Assembly (NCBI GenBank): GCA_964517265.1
Contig: CAZFBS010000032.1
Location: 1-36,141, forward strand
Length of the DNA: 36,141 nucleotides
Origin: REEP01 sp964517265
GTDB lineage: Bacteria; Pseudomonadota; Alphaproteobacteria; Rhodospirillales; Defluviicoccaceae
Direction: 5' to 3'
Positions 18,341 to 26,781 of this stretch are shown here, one piece after another (position 1 is the stretch's first letter; every line of letters begins with the position of its first letter). Under the pieces are notes generated by a model. It made no database searches, was not told where the DNA came from, and saw only the letters and a list, made by a program, of their open reading frames with translations. The translations under genes were made by a program, and so were the position numbers.

Positions 18341-20049
18341 CAGCTGCGCACCGCCGACTTGAGCGCGACGTTGACCACCCGGAACATGCCGGAGTGAAAG
18401 TGGTAGAGCAGGTGGCAGTGGAACGCCCAGTCGCCGAGCTCGATCGGCGTGATCAGCATCGACAGCTTCTCGCCGGGCTTCACCATCACCGTGTGCATGC
18501 GTGGGATCCTCTCACCATGGCCGTTGTCCAGCTCCATCCAGCCGCCATGCAGGTGGATGGGATGCGCCATCATCGTCTGGTTCATCATGGTGAGCCGCAG
18601 GCGCTCACCGAGGTAGAACTGGATCTTGTCAGCATTCGAGTACTTCACCCCGTTGAACGAGAAGATGTAGCGCTGCATGTTGGCGGTCAGATTAAGAAAG
18701 ATCTCCCGCTCCGGCGCGCGGGGGTAGCGCGGGTAGAGCGCCTTGATCTGGCTGTAGGTGAGCACCGGCCAGCCGTCGTCGCCAAGGCCGACGCCGGGGT
18801 CGTCCAACCGATTCTCCTGCGGCTTCATGACACGCATGGCGACGTTGACGTCGGGTTTCGGCGGCATGTTCTTCATGGGCTCCTGGCCGCCCGAGGGGAG
18901 GAGGCTCTTGTCCATCCCGCCCATGCCGAACTGATCGAGCTTGCGCAGGGGACGCGGGCGAAGACCCGGAACCGGGCCCTCCATGCCGGGCCGCGGCGCC
19001 AGCGTCGCCCGGGCAAAGCCGCTGCGGTCCAGGGATTCGGCAAAGATGGTGTAGGCGCGCTCGTCCGGCGGCCGCACGATGAAGTCGTAGGTCTCGGCGA
19101 CGCCGATGCGGAACTCGGCCGTGTCGACGGCCTCCACATACTGGCCATCCTTCTGGATCACCGTGATCGGCAGGCCAGGCACCCGCACGTCGTAGTGGGT
19201 CATCGCCGAGGCGTTGATCACCCGCACCCGCACCCGCTCCCCCGGCGTGAACAGCGCGGTCCAGTTGGCCTCGGGGGCGTGGCCGTTGAGCGCGTGCTGG
19301 TAGCCGGCGTCCGTCACGTTGAGCAGGTCGGTCGGGATCATCCCCATCTCGGCCCAGGCGGTACGGTCGCGCAAGGTCGGCATCAGGCCGTTCTCGGCGG
19401 TGTCTTCCAGAAAGTCCCCGAAGGTGCGTTTCTGGAAGTTGTAGTATTCCGAGCCCATTTTCTTGAGCCGGTTGTAGATAAAGTGGGGATCCGACTCCGG
19501 CCAGTCGGAGAGGACGACGATGACGTCGCGGTCGTAACCATAGGGCTCGGTGCCATCCTTGGGCTCGATGACCATCGGGCCGTAAAGACCGATCTGCTCC
19601 TGAAACTCCGTGTGGCTGTGGTACCAGTAGGTGCCGTGCTGCTTGACCTTGAAACGGTAGGTGAAGGTCGCCCCCGGGGAAATTCCGGGGAAGTTGACCC
19701 CCGGCACCCCGTCCATCTCGAAGGGCACCAACAGCCCGTGCCAGTGAATCGACGTGCTCTCCCGCAAGGCGTTGGTGACGCTGAGGACGACGTCGTCACC
19801 CTCGCGCAGGTGGACGAGCGGGCCCGGCACGGTGCCGTTGAAAGTGAGCGCGTCGCGATAGGTCACCCCGCCGATGGTGATACGCTTGTAACCGACGGTG
19901 ATGTCCCAGCGGTCCTTGGGCTCCGAGCGCGCCGCGATCAACTCCGGGGCGCTCGCCGAGCGCGCCCAAGCCGGCAGCAGCCCCGTGGCTCCCGCCAGCC
20001 CCGCCGCCGACGCCGACAACACCAGAAACCGCCGACGATCGATCATCAT
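18340..20049 (-). CDS. pcoA: Multicopper oxidase CopA/PcoA
   Basis: A 569-residue periplasmic multicopper oxidase with a twin-arginine signal (DRRRFLVLSASAAG). The four copper-binding motifs are present: HWHG (in SIHWHGLLVPFEMDG), HSH (GTYWYHSHTEFQEQ), HPIHLHG near the C-terminus, and HCHLLYHFHSGM carrying the type 1 copper ligands. It oxidises Cu(I) to less toxic Cu(II) in the periplasm. The central Met-rich segment typical of CopA is short here (GMGGMDKSLLPSG, then MKNMPPKP). A gap of 48 bp separates it from the upstream Met-rich protein gene, and it overlaps copB by one base. Named pcoA to distinguish it from the ATPase copA; the start at the first of two Met codons is uncertain by one residue. 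Confidence 0.94.
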   Translation of the reverse strand: MMIDRRRFLVLSASAAGLAGATGLLPAWARSASAPELIAARSEPKDRWDITVGYKRITIGGVTYRDALTFNGTVPGPLVHLREGDDVVLSVTNALRESTSIHWHGLLVPFEMDGVPGVNFPGISPGATFTYRFKVKQHGTYWYHSHTEFQEQIGLYGPMVIEPKDGTEPYGYDRDVIVVLSDWPESDPHFIYNRLKKMGSEYYNFQKRTFGDFLEDTAENGLMPTLRDRTAWAEMGMIPTDLLNVTDAGYQHALNGHAPEANWTALFTPGERVRVRVINASAMTHYDVRVPGLPITVIQKDGQYVEAVDTAEFRIGVAETYDFIVRPPDERAYTIFAESLDRSGFARATLAPRPGMEGPVPGLRPRPLRKLDQFGMGGMDKSLLPSGGQEPMKNMPPKPDVNVAMRVMKPQENRLDDPGVGLGDDGWPVLTYSQIKALYPRYPRAPEREIFLNLTANMQRYIFSFNGVKYSNADKIQFYLGERLRLTMMNQTMMAHPIHLHGGWMELDNGHGERIPRMHTVMVKPGEKLSMLITPIELGDWAFHCHLLYHFHSGMFRVVNVALKSAVRS

Positions 20050-20097
20050 GCAGGCTCCTTCACCCCCACCCGCGAGCCAAGCCCACCGCTGGCGCTC

Positions 20098-20676
20098 CTA
20101 GCGGTCGGCCCACTGCATCCTTCCGCTCGCACGGTCGACCTCGACCCGCTCCACGAGGGAATCATCGACCGTGACGATCTCGGCCACGTAAGCGCCATCT
20201 CCAGACTCGGTGATTTCGCCGACCTTGAGGCGGTCATGGCCCATCCACGCAAGGTGCCCCTCCAGGATATCCCGCACGTTCTCGGGGGAAAGAGGCCGGT
20301 TGCCCCGCATCATCCCAGGGCCCATGCCCTGGCCCATCATTCCGGGTCCCATGCCTTGGCCCATCATTCCGGGTCCCATGCCCTGGCCCATCATTCCAGG
20401 GCCCATGCCCTGGCCCATCATTCCGGGACATGGTCCCTGGCCCATCATTCCGGGGCCCATGCCTTGGCCCATCATTCCAGGACCGGGCTGGCCCTGGCTC
20501 GGCCCCGAGGCTTGAGGATCTTGTGGGGATGCTTGCGCACGATCAACGGGTTGATCCGCCGCTACCTGCGCCAGCTGCACAGCATGGGAGTCAACATCGG
20601 CAAAGGCAGGCACGGCAAGCAGTGCCAGCGCTCCTCCGATCGTTGCCGCTTCATAACGCATGCCACGTCGTTTCAT
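20098..20676 (-). CDS. Periplasmic Met-rich repeat protein, putative copper binder
   Basis: A 192-residue secreted protein: a signal peptide (ATIGGALALLAVPAFA), a short linker, then about seven 9-residue repeats of the type GPGMMGQGM (codons at 20308-20484, 27-bp DNA period), and a C-terminal ~65-residue globular part (LSPENVRDILEGHLAWMG ... VERVEVDRASGRMQW) that looks like a small PepSY-like domain. Paired Met residues are typical Cu(I) ligands in periplasmic copper proteins. One repeat carries a Cys (GQGPCPGMM). It is the second or third gene of the operator-B operon, directly before pcoA. A copper buffer or chaperone role for the oxidase is inferred. The near-identical DNA repeats suggest expansion by slippage. 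Confidence 0.85.
   Translation of the reverse strand: MKRRGMRYEAATIGGALALLAVPAFADVDSHAVQLAQVAADQPVDRAQASPQDPQASGPSQGQPGPGMMGQGMGPGMMGQGPCPGMMGQGMGPGMMGQGMGPGMMGQGMGPGMMGQGMGPGMMRGNRPLSPENVRDILEGHLAWMGHDRLKVGEITESGDGAYVAEIVTVDDSLVERVEVDRASGRMQWADR
20308..20484. repeat. Tandem 27-bp coding repeats (GPGMMGQGM units)
   Basis: About 6.5 near-identical 27-bp units inside the Met-rich gene; on the plus strand each reads with the core CCCATGCCNTGGCCCATCAT. All variations keep the reading frame and the Met pairs, so length variation between strains is expected. Confidence 0.85.
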
Positions 20677-20833
20677 AACTCTCGTCCTCCTCTTCCCTGG
20701 TTTATCCGTGCCAACATCGGCAAAACCCGCTCTTTTGGTCCCTCACGTCAACTAAAGCGTTTTAAGGACGGGGCGAGTTCCGCGCGTGGATTAATTTGAC
20801 CTCGCCTGGGGGCACGCAACCCTCTTCACGCCG

Positions 20834-21346
20834 TCAGTGCCGGGAAAACACTTGGGTGTCGCCGTCCGCGTCGAAGAGCAGCACCGCATAGGGCTCCTTC
20901 GGGGCGCTCTCCATGCCGGGTGAGCCGCCCGGCATCCCGGGAGCCGTCAGCCCCTTGGCCTCGGGACGTTCTTCCAGCAGCCGGCGGACGTCCGTCGCGG
21001 GCACATGGCCCTCAACGACGTAGCCGTCGACAAGGGCCGTGTGGCAGGACATCAGCTGATCGGTGACAGCGTGCTCGGCCCGCACGGGGTCCAGGTCCTC
21101 GACCTCATGCACGGTGACGTCGAAGCCGCTCGCCTCCATATGCTCGACCCAACCGCCGCAGCACTCACACCAGGGCGACTTGTAGACGGTGACCTCCTCG
21201 GCTTCGACCGACGCCGGCCCAAGTACCGCAACCGTCCAGCCGATGGCGATGGCAAGTGCCGCACCGAGGCCAAAAAAGCCGAACCGGCGAGCGTGCCTGC
21301 CCTCAGCCGCAGATGGTGTTCTAGCCTGTCTAGCAGCTCTCTTCAT
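20834..21346 (-). CDS. DUF411 metal-binding protein (CopG-like)
   Basis: A 170-residue protein with an N-terminal membrane/signal segment (FGLGAALAIAIGWTVAVLG) and a DUF411 thioredoxin-like domain: VTVYKSPWCECCGGWVEHM with the CxCC motif, DLDPVRAEHAV, LMSCHTALVDGYVVEGHVPA with a further Cys-His, and DVRRLLEERPEAKGL followed by a GMPGGSPGM loop. DUF411 proteins are common in copper-resistance operons and probably bind or transfer copper in the periplasm. The start at 21346 gives a Lys/Arg-rich N-terminus ahead of the hydrophobic stretch. It precedes the Met-rich protein by 157 bp and overlaps a candidate small ORF upstream. Confidence 0.9.
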   Translation of the reverse strand: MKRAARQARTPSAAEGRHARRFGFFGLGAALAIAIGWTVAVLGPASVEAEEVTVYKSPWCECCGGWVEHMEASGFDVTVHEVEDLDPVRAEHAVTDQLMSCHTALVDGYVVEGHVPATDVRRLLEERPEAKGLTAPGMPGGSPGMESAPKEPYAVLLFDADGDTQVFSRH

Positions 21347-21488
21347 GGCTTAATCTCCTCATCGGAACGAAAACCGCGCTCCGCTCATGGATGAAGTCCT
21401 TGAGTCCGGTGCCGGGCTTCATCAGCCGGTCGCCCCCGGCCTCGGCGATGGTGAGGTTGCCGGCGCCACCGGTTCTAAGTCCGGTCAC
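21330..21488 (-). CDS. Candidate 52-residue small ORF, first in the operator-B operon
   Basis: A GTG-started frame encodes 52 residues (begins MTGLRTGGAGNLTIAEAGG, contains KPGTGLKDFIHERSAVF, ends EESC), with an AGAGGA ribosome-binding site about 10 bp upstream and a high third-position GC in its first two thirds. Its start lies 99 bp from operator B, inside the 62-113 bp operator-to-start range of the other three boxed promoters, whereas the DUF411 start is 240 bp away. It overlaps DUF411 by 17 bp. I recognise no family. It could be a remnant of a longer gene. Confidence 0.35.
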   Translation of the reverse strand: MTGLRTGGAGNLTIAEAGGDRLMKPGTGLKDFIHERSAVFVPMRRLSHEESC

Positions 21489-21586
21489 CGTCTTGACGTC
21501 CTCTCGTCATTCTTCCGAGCCGCTGGCGCGCCCCTCCACCCGACCGTAAGGCACAACAGCATTCAAACTCACAGATCTTTCTCAAG

Positions 21587-21625
21587 TTTGTCAGAGGAGC
21601 AACGGATCTGTAGCAGAATGTGTCA
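21587..21625 (-). promoter_or_regulatory. Copper-regulon operator B, upstream of the DUF411-pcoAB operon
   Basis: CTCAAG-TTTGTCA (21587) and TGTCA (21621) at the same 34-bp offset as in operators A, C and D. The middle half-site at +24 is degenerate (TAGCAGA). It probably drives the small ORF, DUF411, Met-rich, pcoA and copB genes. Confidence 0.55.
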
Positions 21626-21648
21626 GGGCCGGTCGGCGGCAGTGTCGA

Positions 21649-22890
21649 TTACGCCGCCGGATTGAGAAGCCGGGTGGTGGTGGTGCGGTCCGGCACGATC
21701 TCGTGGACGGCCTCCGCGTGGGGCGTCCCGGCGAGGTAGCGGCGGACCTCTTCGTACCGAACCCGCGTGTCCTCCATCGTCTGGTAATACCCGAACAACT
21801 CTTTCAAAGGTGCGGAGAAGTCTTTGTACGCCGTCAGAACGGCAACAAGCGCACCGAATGACAGTTCCCCCTTTATGACAAGAAACCCACCAATCGTGTA
21901 AAAGAAAAACGGCGTCATTTGGCCAATGAAATTGTTAAGGCACTTCATAAAATACTTTTTTCGAAATAATTCAAAACGGATGTTTTGAATGATTTTGAGG
22001 CTGCGGAAGACGTGACGCAGATGTTGCGGATCGGGGGATGATTCGTCATGACCAAGCATATGACCCAGACGCCGCACTTCCTTCACTCGTTCCCGCGCCA
22101 GCGCGTTGATACGCCGCTGAAGGCGAGGGATCAGAGCGAGTTGCACCGGGAGCAAGGTAACGGCTGCGGCCCCGAGGACCGGGTCCTGGACCAGCATGAA
22201 GGTGAGGATGGTCACGAACGTCCCGCCCTGCAGCACCGGCAGCACGAACGCCGCCCCGGAAAAGCCACCGATCGGCTCCAGTTCCTGCACGATCAGCGGG
22301 ATGATTTGAGAGCCGCCACCCGGGCGGTTGCGACGGCGCCACTCGCCGTAGACGGTCAGCCGCAGCCGGCGAAGGACGCTCTCGCTGAGCCGGCCCTGGT
22401 AGACGTTGGCCGCATACTTGATGACGCCGTTGCAAAGGACGGCAAGGAGAAACATCAGACACAGCGCGAATAGCAACTCGACCTGATCAAAATGCAAGCC
22501 GCCATAGATGAGCGGCGGCCGCTCAGCGCTCAGCGCCCTGTTGATGATCGTCTTGGGCAACTCGAGGGCTGCGTAGAGAACCGGCATCGACAACGCGGCG
22601 ATCGTGATGAGGCCGAGCTGGTGGCGCCAGGTGCGTCGCAGGATAAAGGAGAAAAGCCCGGGGACGAGGGAACTCCCTTCGAGGTTCACAGCTCCCGGTT
22701 CCCGCTCGCGGCGCTGTTGGCGCCGCCGCCGCCAGAAGACGACGCCCTTGACAAGAAAGAGAGCGACCAGGGCCGCCGGGCCATACATGACGACAACGTG
22801 AACGACGACGTGGAGCCACACGTACGCATTGTCGAAGAAGCGGGCCAGGATGTCGTTGGCAACAAGATGAAGGACGTCGAAGGGGAACAC
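21649..22890 (-). CDS. ABC exporter transmembrane domain without an ATPase domain
   Basis: A 413-residue protein resembling the membrane half of a type I ABC exporter. An N-terminal membrane segment (WLHVVVHVVVMYGPAALVALFLV) and an Arg-rich linker precede six predicted membrane helices, with coupling-region features such as LSESVLRRLRLTVYGEWRRR and KYFMKCLNNFIGQMTPFFFY, and the typical end FGALVAVLTAYKDFSAPLKELFGYYQTMEDTRVRYEEVRRYL. The protein stops ~25 residues later, where a nucleotide-binding domain would normally begin; no Walker A or LSGGQ is found here or in the next 300 bp. It starts with GTG at 22890 with a GGAG site, 113 bp from operator C. It is either a truncated exporter or one that borrows an ATPase. 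A copper link is inferred from the operator only. Confidence 0.75.
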   Translation of the reverse strand: MFPFDVLHLVANDILARFFDNAYVWLHVVVHVVVMYGPAALVALFLVKGVVFWRRRRQQRREREPGAVNLEGSSLVPGLFSFILRRTWRHQLGLITIAALSMPVLYAALELPKTIINRALSAERPPLIYGGLHFDQVELLFALCLMFLLAVLCNGVIKYAANVYQGRLSESVLRRLRLTVYGEWRRRNRPGGGSQIIPLIVQELEPIGGFSGAAFVLPVLQGGTFVTILTFMLVQDPVLGAAAVTLLPVQLALIPRLQRRINALARERVKEVRRLGHMLGHDESSPDPQHLRHVFRSLKIIQNIRFELFRKKYFMKCLNNFIGQMTPFFFYTIGGFLVIKGELSFGALVAVLTAYKDFSAPLKELFGYYQTMEDTRVRYEEVRRYLAGTPHAEAVHEIVPDRTTTTRLLNPAA

Positions 22891-23221
22891 GGGCGCGCTC
22901 CGCGGACTCTATAAACGGCTGGCTGTGGACCCTCGCCGCATCACGGTCACAACCTTTAGCAGATGCAATCCATATGATATAGCCGCATAGGTTTTACTGA
23001 AGTTTGTCAGCCGGCGCCTCATTATGTGACCAAGTTTGTCAGAGAGAGCCATTACGGGTGGTGGGCCGCGATGGGCGATCGATTGGAGGCGAACCGGCCG
23101 CCTGCCTGCGGTGGAGGAGATAGCAGCAGCAACTGGTCCGCTGCTTCGCGTGAAGGGCGAGGGGGCGGCCGCGGCTTTCCGTCTCCTTTCGCCTGCGGCC
23201 GGCAGTTCAACGTCGCGGGTG
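22891..23221. other. Promoter region of the ABC-type gene
   Basis: No gene is supported. It contains operator C (23003-23041) and, between it and the GTG start, AT-rich elements (TATGCGG, TATATC on the minus strand) that could be a -10 region. The motif CCGCATAG (plus strand, 22983) recurs near operator D (29107), 10 bp further from its box. Confidence 0.5.
23003..23041 (-). promoter_or_regulatory. Copper-regulon operator C, upstream of the ABC-type gene
   Basis: TTTGTCA (23003), TGACCAA (23027) and TGTCA (23037) at offsets 0/24/34. It shares AAGTTTGTCAGCCGGC with operator D. Confidence 0.65.
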
Positions 23222-23599
23222 TCAGCGAGGGCGGATCTCCTCGATCACGTAGATGCCGTCGGCCGCGCGCTTCAGCGTGACGGTGACGGGCGTCTCCGCT
23301 TCGAGCGCCGACAGATCGACGTCGTCGGCGACCTTCATGTCCATGGTCATGGCGGGCCAGCCGAGCGCGGGAATCGGCTGGTGGGACAGGTTCACCGTCC
23401 GCTTCTCGCTGTTCACCGCGTTGACCTCGCCGATGGCCGAGACCGTCGCGGTTTCCTTCGTCATGGCATGGCCCCCTTGCGGGACACCTTTATCTTGGCT
23501 CGGGCTATGACTCGATTGCGCCTGGGCCGGAACGGTGAAAACGAGAGCAAGGCCCGAGACGGCGGCAAGCCCGGCAAGTCTAAGGGTCTTCATCATCAT
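23222..23599 (-). CDS. cusF: CusF-type periplasmic copper chaperone
   Basis: A 125-residue secreted protein: a signal peptide (LAAVSGLALVFTVPAQAQ), a short His-containing linker, and a CusF beta-barrel. The copper site of CusF (His, Trp, two Met) is visible in LSHQPIPALGWPAMTMDM, followed by LEAETPVTVTLKRAADGIYVIEEI. CusF binds periplasmic Cu(I) and delivers it to the CusCBA pump. It lies 8 bp downstream of cusA and is the last gene of the cupredoxin-cusB-cusA-cusF operon. A second CusF domain is fused to CusB in the same operon. Confidence 0.92.
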   Translation of the reverse strand: MMMKTLRLAGLAAVSGLALVFTVPAQAQSSHSPSQDKGVPQGGHAMTKETATVSAIGEVNAVNSEKRTVNLSHQPIPALGWPAMTMDMKVADDVDLSALEAETPVTVTLKRAADGIYVIEEIRPR

Positions 23600-23607
23600 T
23601 CAGCTCC

Positions 23608-26600
23608 TCATTCAGTGAGAGGGGAAACGACGGGATGAGTCGATATGGCGGCTGCGGCGCGGCGGCTCAAGATCGTGCGCTGCCAGACCAGGTAGATGGC
23701 GGGGATCACGATCAAGGTCAGCAGGGTCGCCGTGATCATGCCGCCGACCATGGGCGTGGCGATCCGGCGCATCACCTCCGAGCCGGTGCCGCTGCCGAGC
23801 ATGATCGGCAGCAGACCGGCGAAGATCGTCGCCACGGTCATCAACTTCGGCCGGAGCCGCAGCAGGGCGCCCTCGACGATGGCCTCTTTGACATCGGCCT
23901 CGACGAGGACTGTTCCCGTGTCCTCGGCCGCCTTCAGCCGCTTGTCCATCGCCAGGTTCAGGTAGACGAGCATGACGATGACGGTCTCCACCGCGACGCC
24001 GGCGAGCGCGATGAAGCCGACGATCACGGCCACCGAGATATGAAAGTCGAGAAACCACAAGAGCCACGCCCCGCCCGCCAGCGCCACCGGCAGCGAGCCC
24101 AGAATGATCAGCACCTCGCCCAGACGGTTGAAGGTCATCCACAGCATCACGGCGATGATGGCGATGGTGAGCGGGGCGATCAGCTCGAGCCGGGCTTCGA
24201 CCCGCGCCAGGGACTCAAACTGCCCGGACCAGGCGATGGAGTAGCCGGGCGGCAAGCTTACCGCTTGGGCGACCACCTCCCGCGCCTCGCTCACATATCC
24301 GCCCAGGTCGCGGCCGGCGATATCGACAAAGACCCAGCCGTTGAGGCGGGCGTTCTCGGTGCGGATCATGCCGGGGCCATCCTCGATCGTGACGGCGGCC
24401 ACATCGCCGAGCGCGATATGGGCGCCGCTGGGGGTGACGATGGGCAGCGCCCGCAGCGCGTCGGGGCTGTCACGCCAGTCAGCGGGATAGCGGATGTTGA
24501 CCGGAAAGCGCTGCAAACCTTCGACGCTCTCGGTCACCTTGAGGCCGCCAATGGCGGTGCGGACCACGTCGTGCACGTCGGCAACGTTGAGCCCGTACCG
24601 CGCCGCCGTCTTGCGGTCGATGTCCACGTCAAGGAACCGGCCGCCGACCGGACGCTCTGCATAGGCCGAGAGGGTGCCGGGGATGTTTTTGACCGCCCGT
24701 TCAACCTGGGCGGCGACGTCGCCAATGACGGCCAGGTCCGGCCCTGAGACCTTGACGCCGACCGGGGTCTTGACCCCCGTCGCCAGCATGTCGATGCGGT
24801 TCTTGATCGGCATGATCCAGACGTTGGTGACCCCCGGCACCTGCACCAGTCGGTCGAGCTCAAGACGGATGTCGTCCATGGTGATCCCGGGCCGCCACTG
24901 GGCCTGCGGCTTCAGCTTGATGGTGGTCTCGACCATGGTCAGCGGCGCGGGGTCCGTCGCTGTCTCCGCCCGTCCGACCTTGCCGTGGACGTGCTCCACT
25001 TCCGGAATCGTCGCGATCAGCCGGTCGGTCTGCTGCAGGATCTCCCGGGCCTTGCCGATGGACACGCCCGGCATCAGGCTCGGCATGTAGAGAAGGTCGC
25101 CCTCGTCGAGCTCGGGCATGAACTCGCTGCCCATGCGCGCCAGCGGCCAGGCGACGCTCGCCGCCAGCAGCAGGCCGAGGAGCATGGTGGTCCAGGGCGC
25201 GGCCAGGACGCCCTTGAGACATGGCCGGTATAGCCAGGCCAGCATAGCGTTCAGAGGGTTGCGGTGCTCAGGTACGATCCGGCCGCGCACGAAGTACCCC
25301 ATCAGCACCGGGACCAGGGTAATGGAGAGGATGGCGGCCGCAGCCATGGCATAGGACTTGGTGAACGCCAACGGCTTGAACATCCGGCCCTCCTGGGCTT
25401 CCAGGGCGAATACCGGCACGAAGCTCACGGTGATGATGAGCAGGGAGAAGAACAGCGCCGGCCCCACCTCGCTCGCGGTTTCGGCAACCAGGCGCCAGCG
25501 GTTGGCGGATGTGATCGGCTCCCTTTCGATGCGGCGATGCAGGGTCTCGATCATAACGATGGCCGCGTCGACCATGGCGCCGATCGCGATGGCGATGCCG
25601 CCGAGCGACATGATGTTGGCGTTGATGCCTTGGACCCGCATGACGATGAACGCAGCAAGAATGCCGAGCGGCAGGGTCAGGACGATGACCAGCGACGAGC
25701 GGAGGTGGAGCAGGAAGGCAGCGCAGACGAGGACGACCACCACGAACTCCAGGCCGAGCTTGTGCCAAAGGGTCTCGATGGCGCGCAGAATCAGTGCGGA
25801 GCGGTCATAGGTGGTGACGATCTCGACCCCGTCCGGCAGCGAACGGCCGATCTCCTCCAGCTTGGCCGTGATCCCCTCAATGGTGGCGAGGGCGTTCTCG
25901 CCCCAGCGCAGGATGACGACGCCGCCCACCGCTTCGCCTTCGCCATCCAGCTCGCTCACTCCCCGGCGCAGCTCCGGGCCGATCCGGATCTCGGCCACGT
26001 CCTTGAGCAGCACAGGCACGCCCGCGGGGCCGGCCTTGACCGGGATCTCTCGCAAGTCATCGACATCCTGGATGTAGCCACCGGCGCGGACCATGTATTC
26101 GGCCTCGGCCAGCTCGATCACCGATCCGCCGGTCTCCTGGTTGCCGCGCTGGATCGCCTCCCGAATCTGCTGCACGGTCAAGCCGTAAGCCCGCAGCGCG
26201 TTGGGATCGACCACCACCTGGTACTGCTTGACCATGCCGCCGATGGTGGCGACCTCGCTCACCCCCGGCACCGTCTGCAGCTCGAACTTGAGGAACCAGT
26301 CCTGCATGGCCCGAAGCTGGCTGATGTCATGGTGGCCGGAGCGATCGATCAGCGCGTACTGGTAGACCCAGCCGACACCGGTGGCATCGGGACCCAGGGC
26401 CGAGGTGGCACCCGCCGGTAGCCGCGGGGCCACTTGGCTCAAGTACTCCAGCACCCGGCTGCGCGCCCAGTAGAGGTCGGTCCCATCCTCGAACAGCACG
26501 TAGACGTAGGAGTCGCCGAAAAAGGAGAAGCCACGGACGGTGACCGCCCCCGGTACCGCCATCATCGCCGTTGTCAGCGGATAGGTGATCTGGTCCTCGA

Positions 26601-26781
26601 TCACCTGCGGCGCCTGGCCCGGGAACGAGGTCTTGACGATGACCTGGACGTCGGAAAGATCCGGAATCGCATCGACCGGAATGGTCCTGAGCGCCCAGGC
26701 GCCCCCGCCGGCCAGCAGGATGGCCAGGACGATGACCAGCAGCCGGTTATGGATCGACCAGGCGATCACCCGGGCGATCAT
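23608..26781 (-). CDS. cusA: CusA-type heavy-metal RND efflux pump
   Basis: A 1057-residue RND transporter of the heavy-metal efflux group. It starts MIARVIAWSIHNRLLVIV and shows the conserved PVDAIPDLSDVQVIVKT, FEDGTDLYWARSRVLEYL, the membrane proton-relay helix GGIAIAIGAMVDAAIVMIE with its Asp, and MPELDEGDLLYMPS. Near the substrate channel it keeps MPIKNRIDMLATGVKTPVG, which contains one of the CusA methionines that bind Cu(I)/Ag(I). Length and the twelve-helix layout are normal. The start overlaps the cusB stop by 4 bp (ATGA). It moves copper from the periplasm or inner membrane to an outer-membrane channel, but no CusC gene is present in the window. Confidence 0.94.
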   Translation of the reverse strand: MIARVIAWSIHNRLLVIVLAILLAGGGAWALRTIPVDAIPDLSDVQVIVKTSFPGQAPQVIEDQITYPLTTAMMAVPGAVTVRGFSFFGDSYVYVLFEDGTDLYWARSRVLEYLSQVAPRLPAGATSALGPDATGVGWVYQYALIDRSGHHDISQLRAMQDWFLKFELQTVPGVSEVATIGGMVKQYQVVVDPNALRAYGLTVQQIREAIQRGNQETGGSVIELAEAEYMVRAGGYIQDVDDLREIPVKAGPAGVPVLLKDVAEIRIGPELRRGVSELDGEGEAVGGVVILRWGENALATIEGITAKLEEIGRSLPDGVEIVTTYDRSALILRAIETLWHKLGLEFVVVVLVCAAFLLHLRSSLVIVLTLPLGILAAFIVMRVQGINANIMSLGGIAIAIGAMVDAAIVMIETLHRRIEREPITSANRWRLVAETASEVGPALFFSLLIITVSFVPVFALEAQEGRMFKPLAFTKSYAMAAAAILSITLVPVLMGYFVRGRIVPEHRNPLNAMLAWLYRPCLKGVLAAPWTTMLLGLLLAASVAWPLARMGSEFMPELDEGDLLYMPSLMPGVSIGKAREILQQTDRLIATIPEVEHVHGKVGRAETATDPAPLTMVETTIKLKPQAQWRPGITMDDIRLELDRLVQVPGVTNVWIMPIKNRIDMLATGVKTPVGVKVSGPDLAVIGDVAAQVERAVKNIPGTLSAYAERPVGGRFLDVDIDRKTAARYGLNVADVHDVVRTAIGGLKVTESVEGLQRFPVNIRYPADWRDSPDALRALPIVTPSGAHIALGDVAAVTIEDGPGMIRTENARLNGWVFVDIAGRDLGGYVSEAREVVAQAVSLPPGYSIAWSGQFESLARVEARLELIAPLTIAIIAVMLWMTFNRLGEVLIILGSLPVALAGGAWLLWFLDFHISVAVIVGFIALAGVAVETVIVMLVYLNLAMDKRLKAAEDTGTVLVEADVKEAIVEGALLRLRPKLMTVATIFAGLLPIMLGSGTGSEVMRRIATPMVGGMITATLLTLIVIPAIYLVWQRTILSRRAAAAISTHPVVSPLTE

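Noticed and set aside
20307..20490. CRISPR-like array
   Set aside because: The regular 27-bp repeats are in frame inside a coding gene with no unique spacers; they encode the GPGMMGQGM units.
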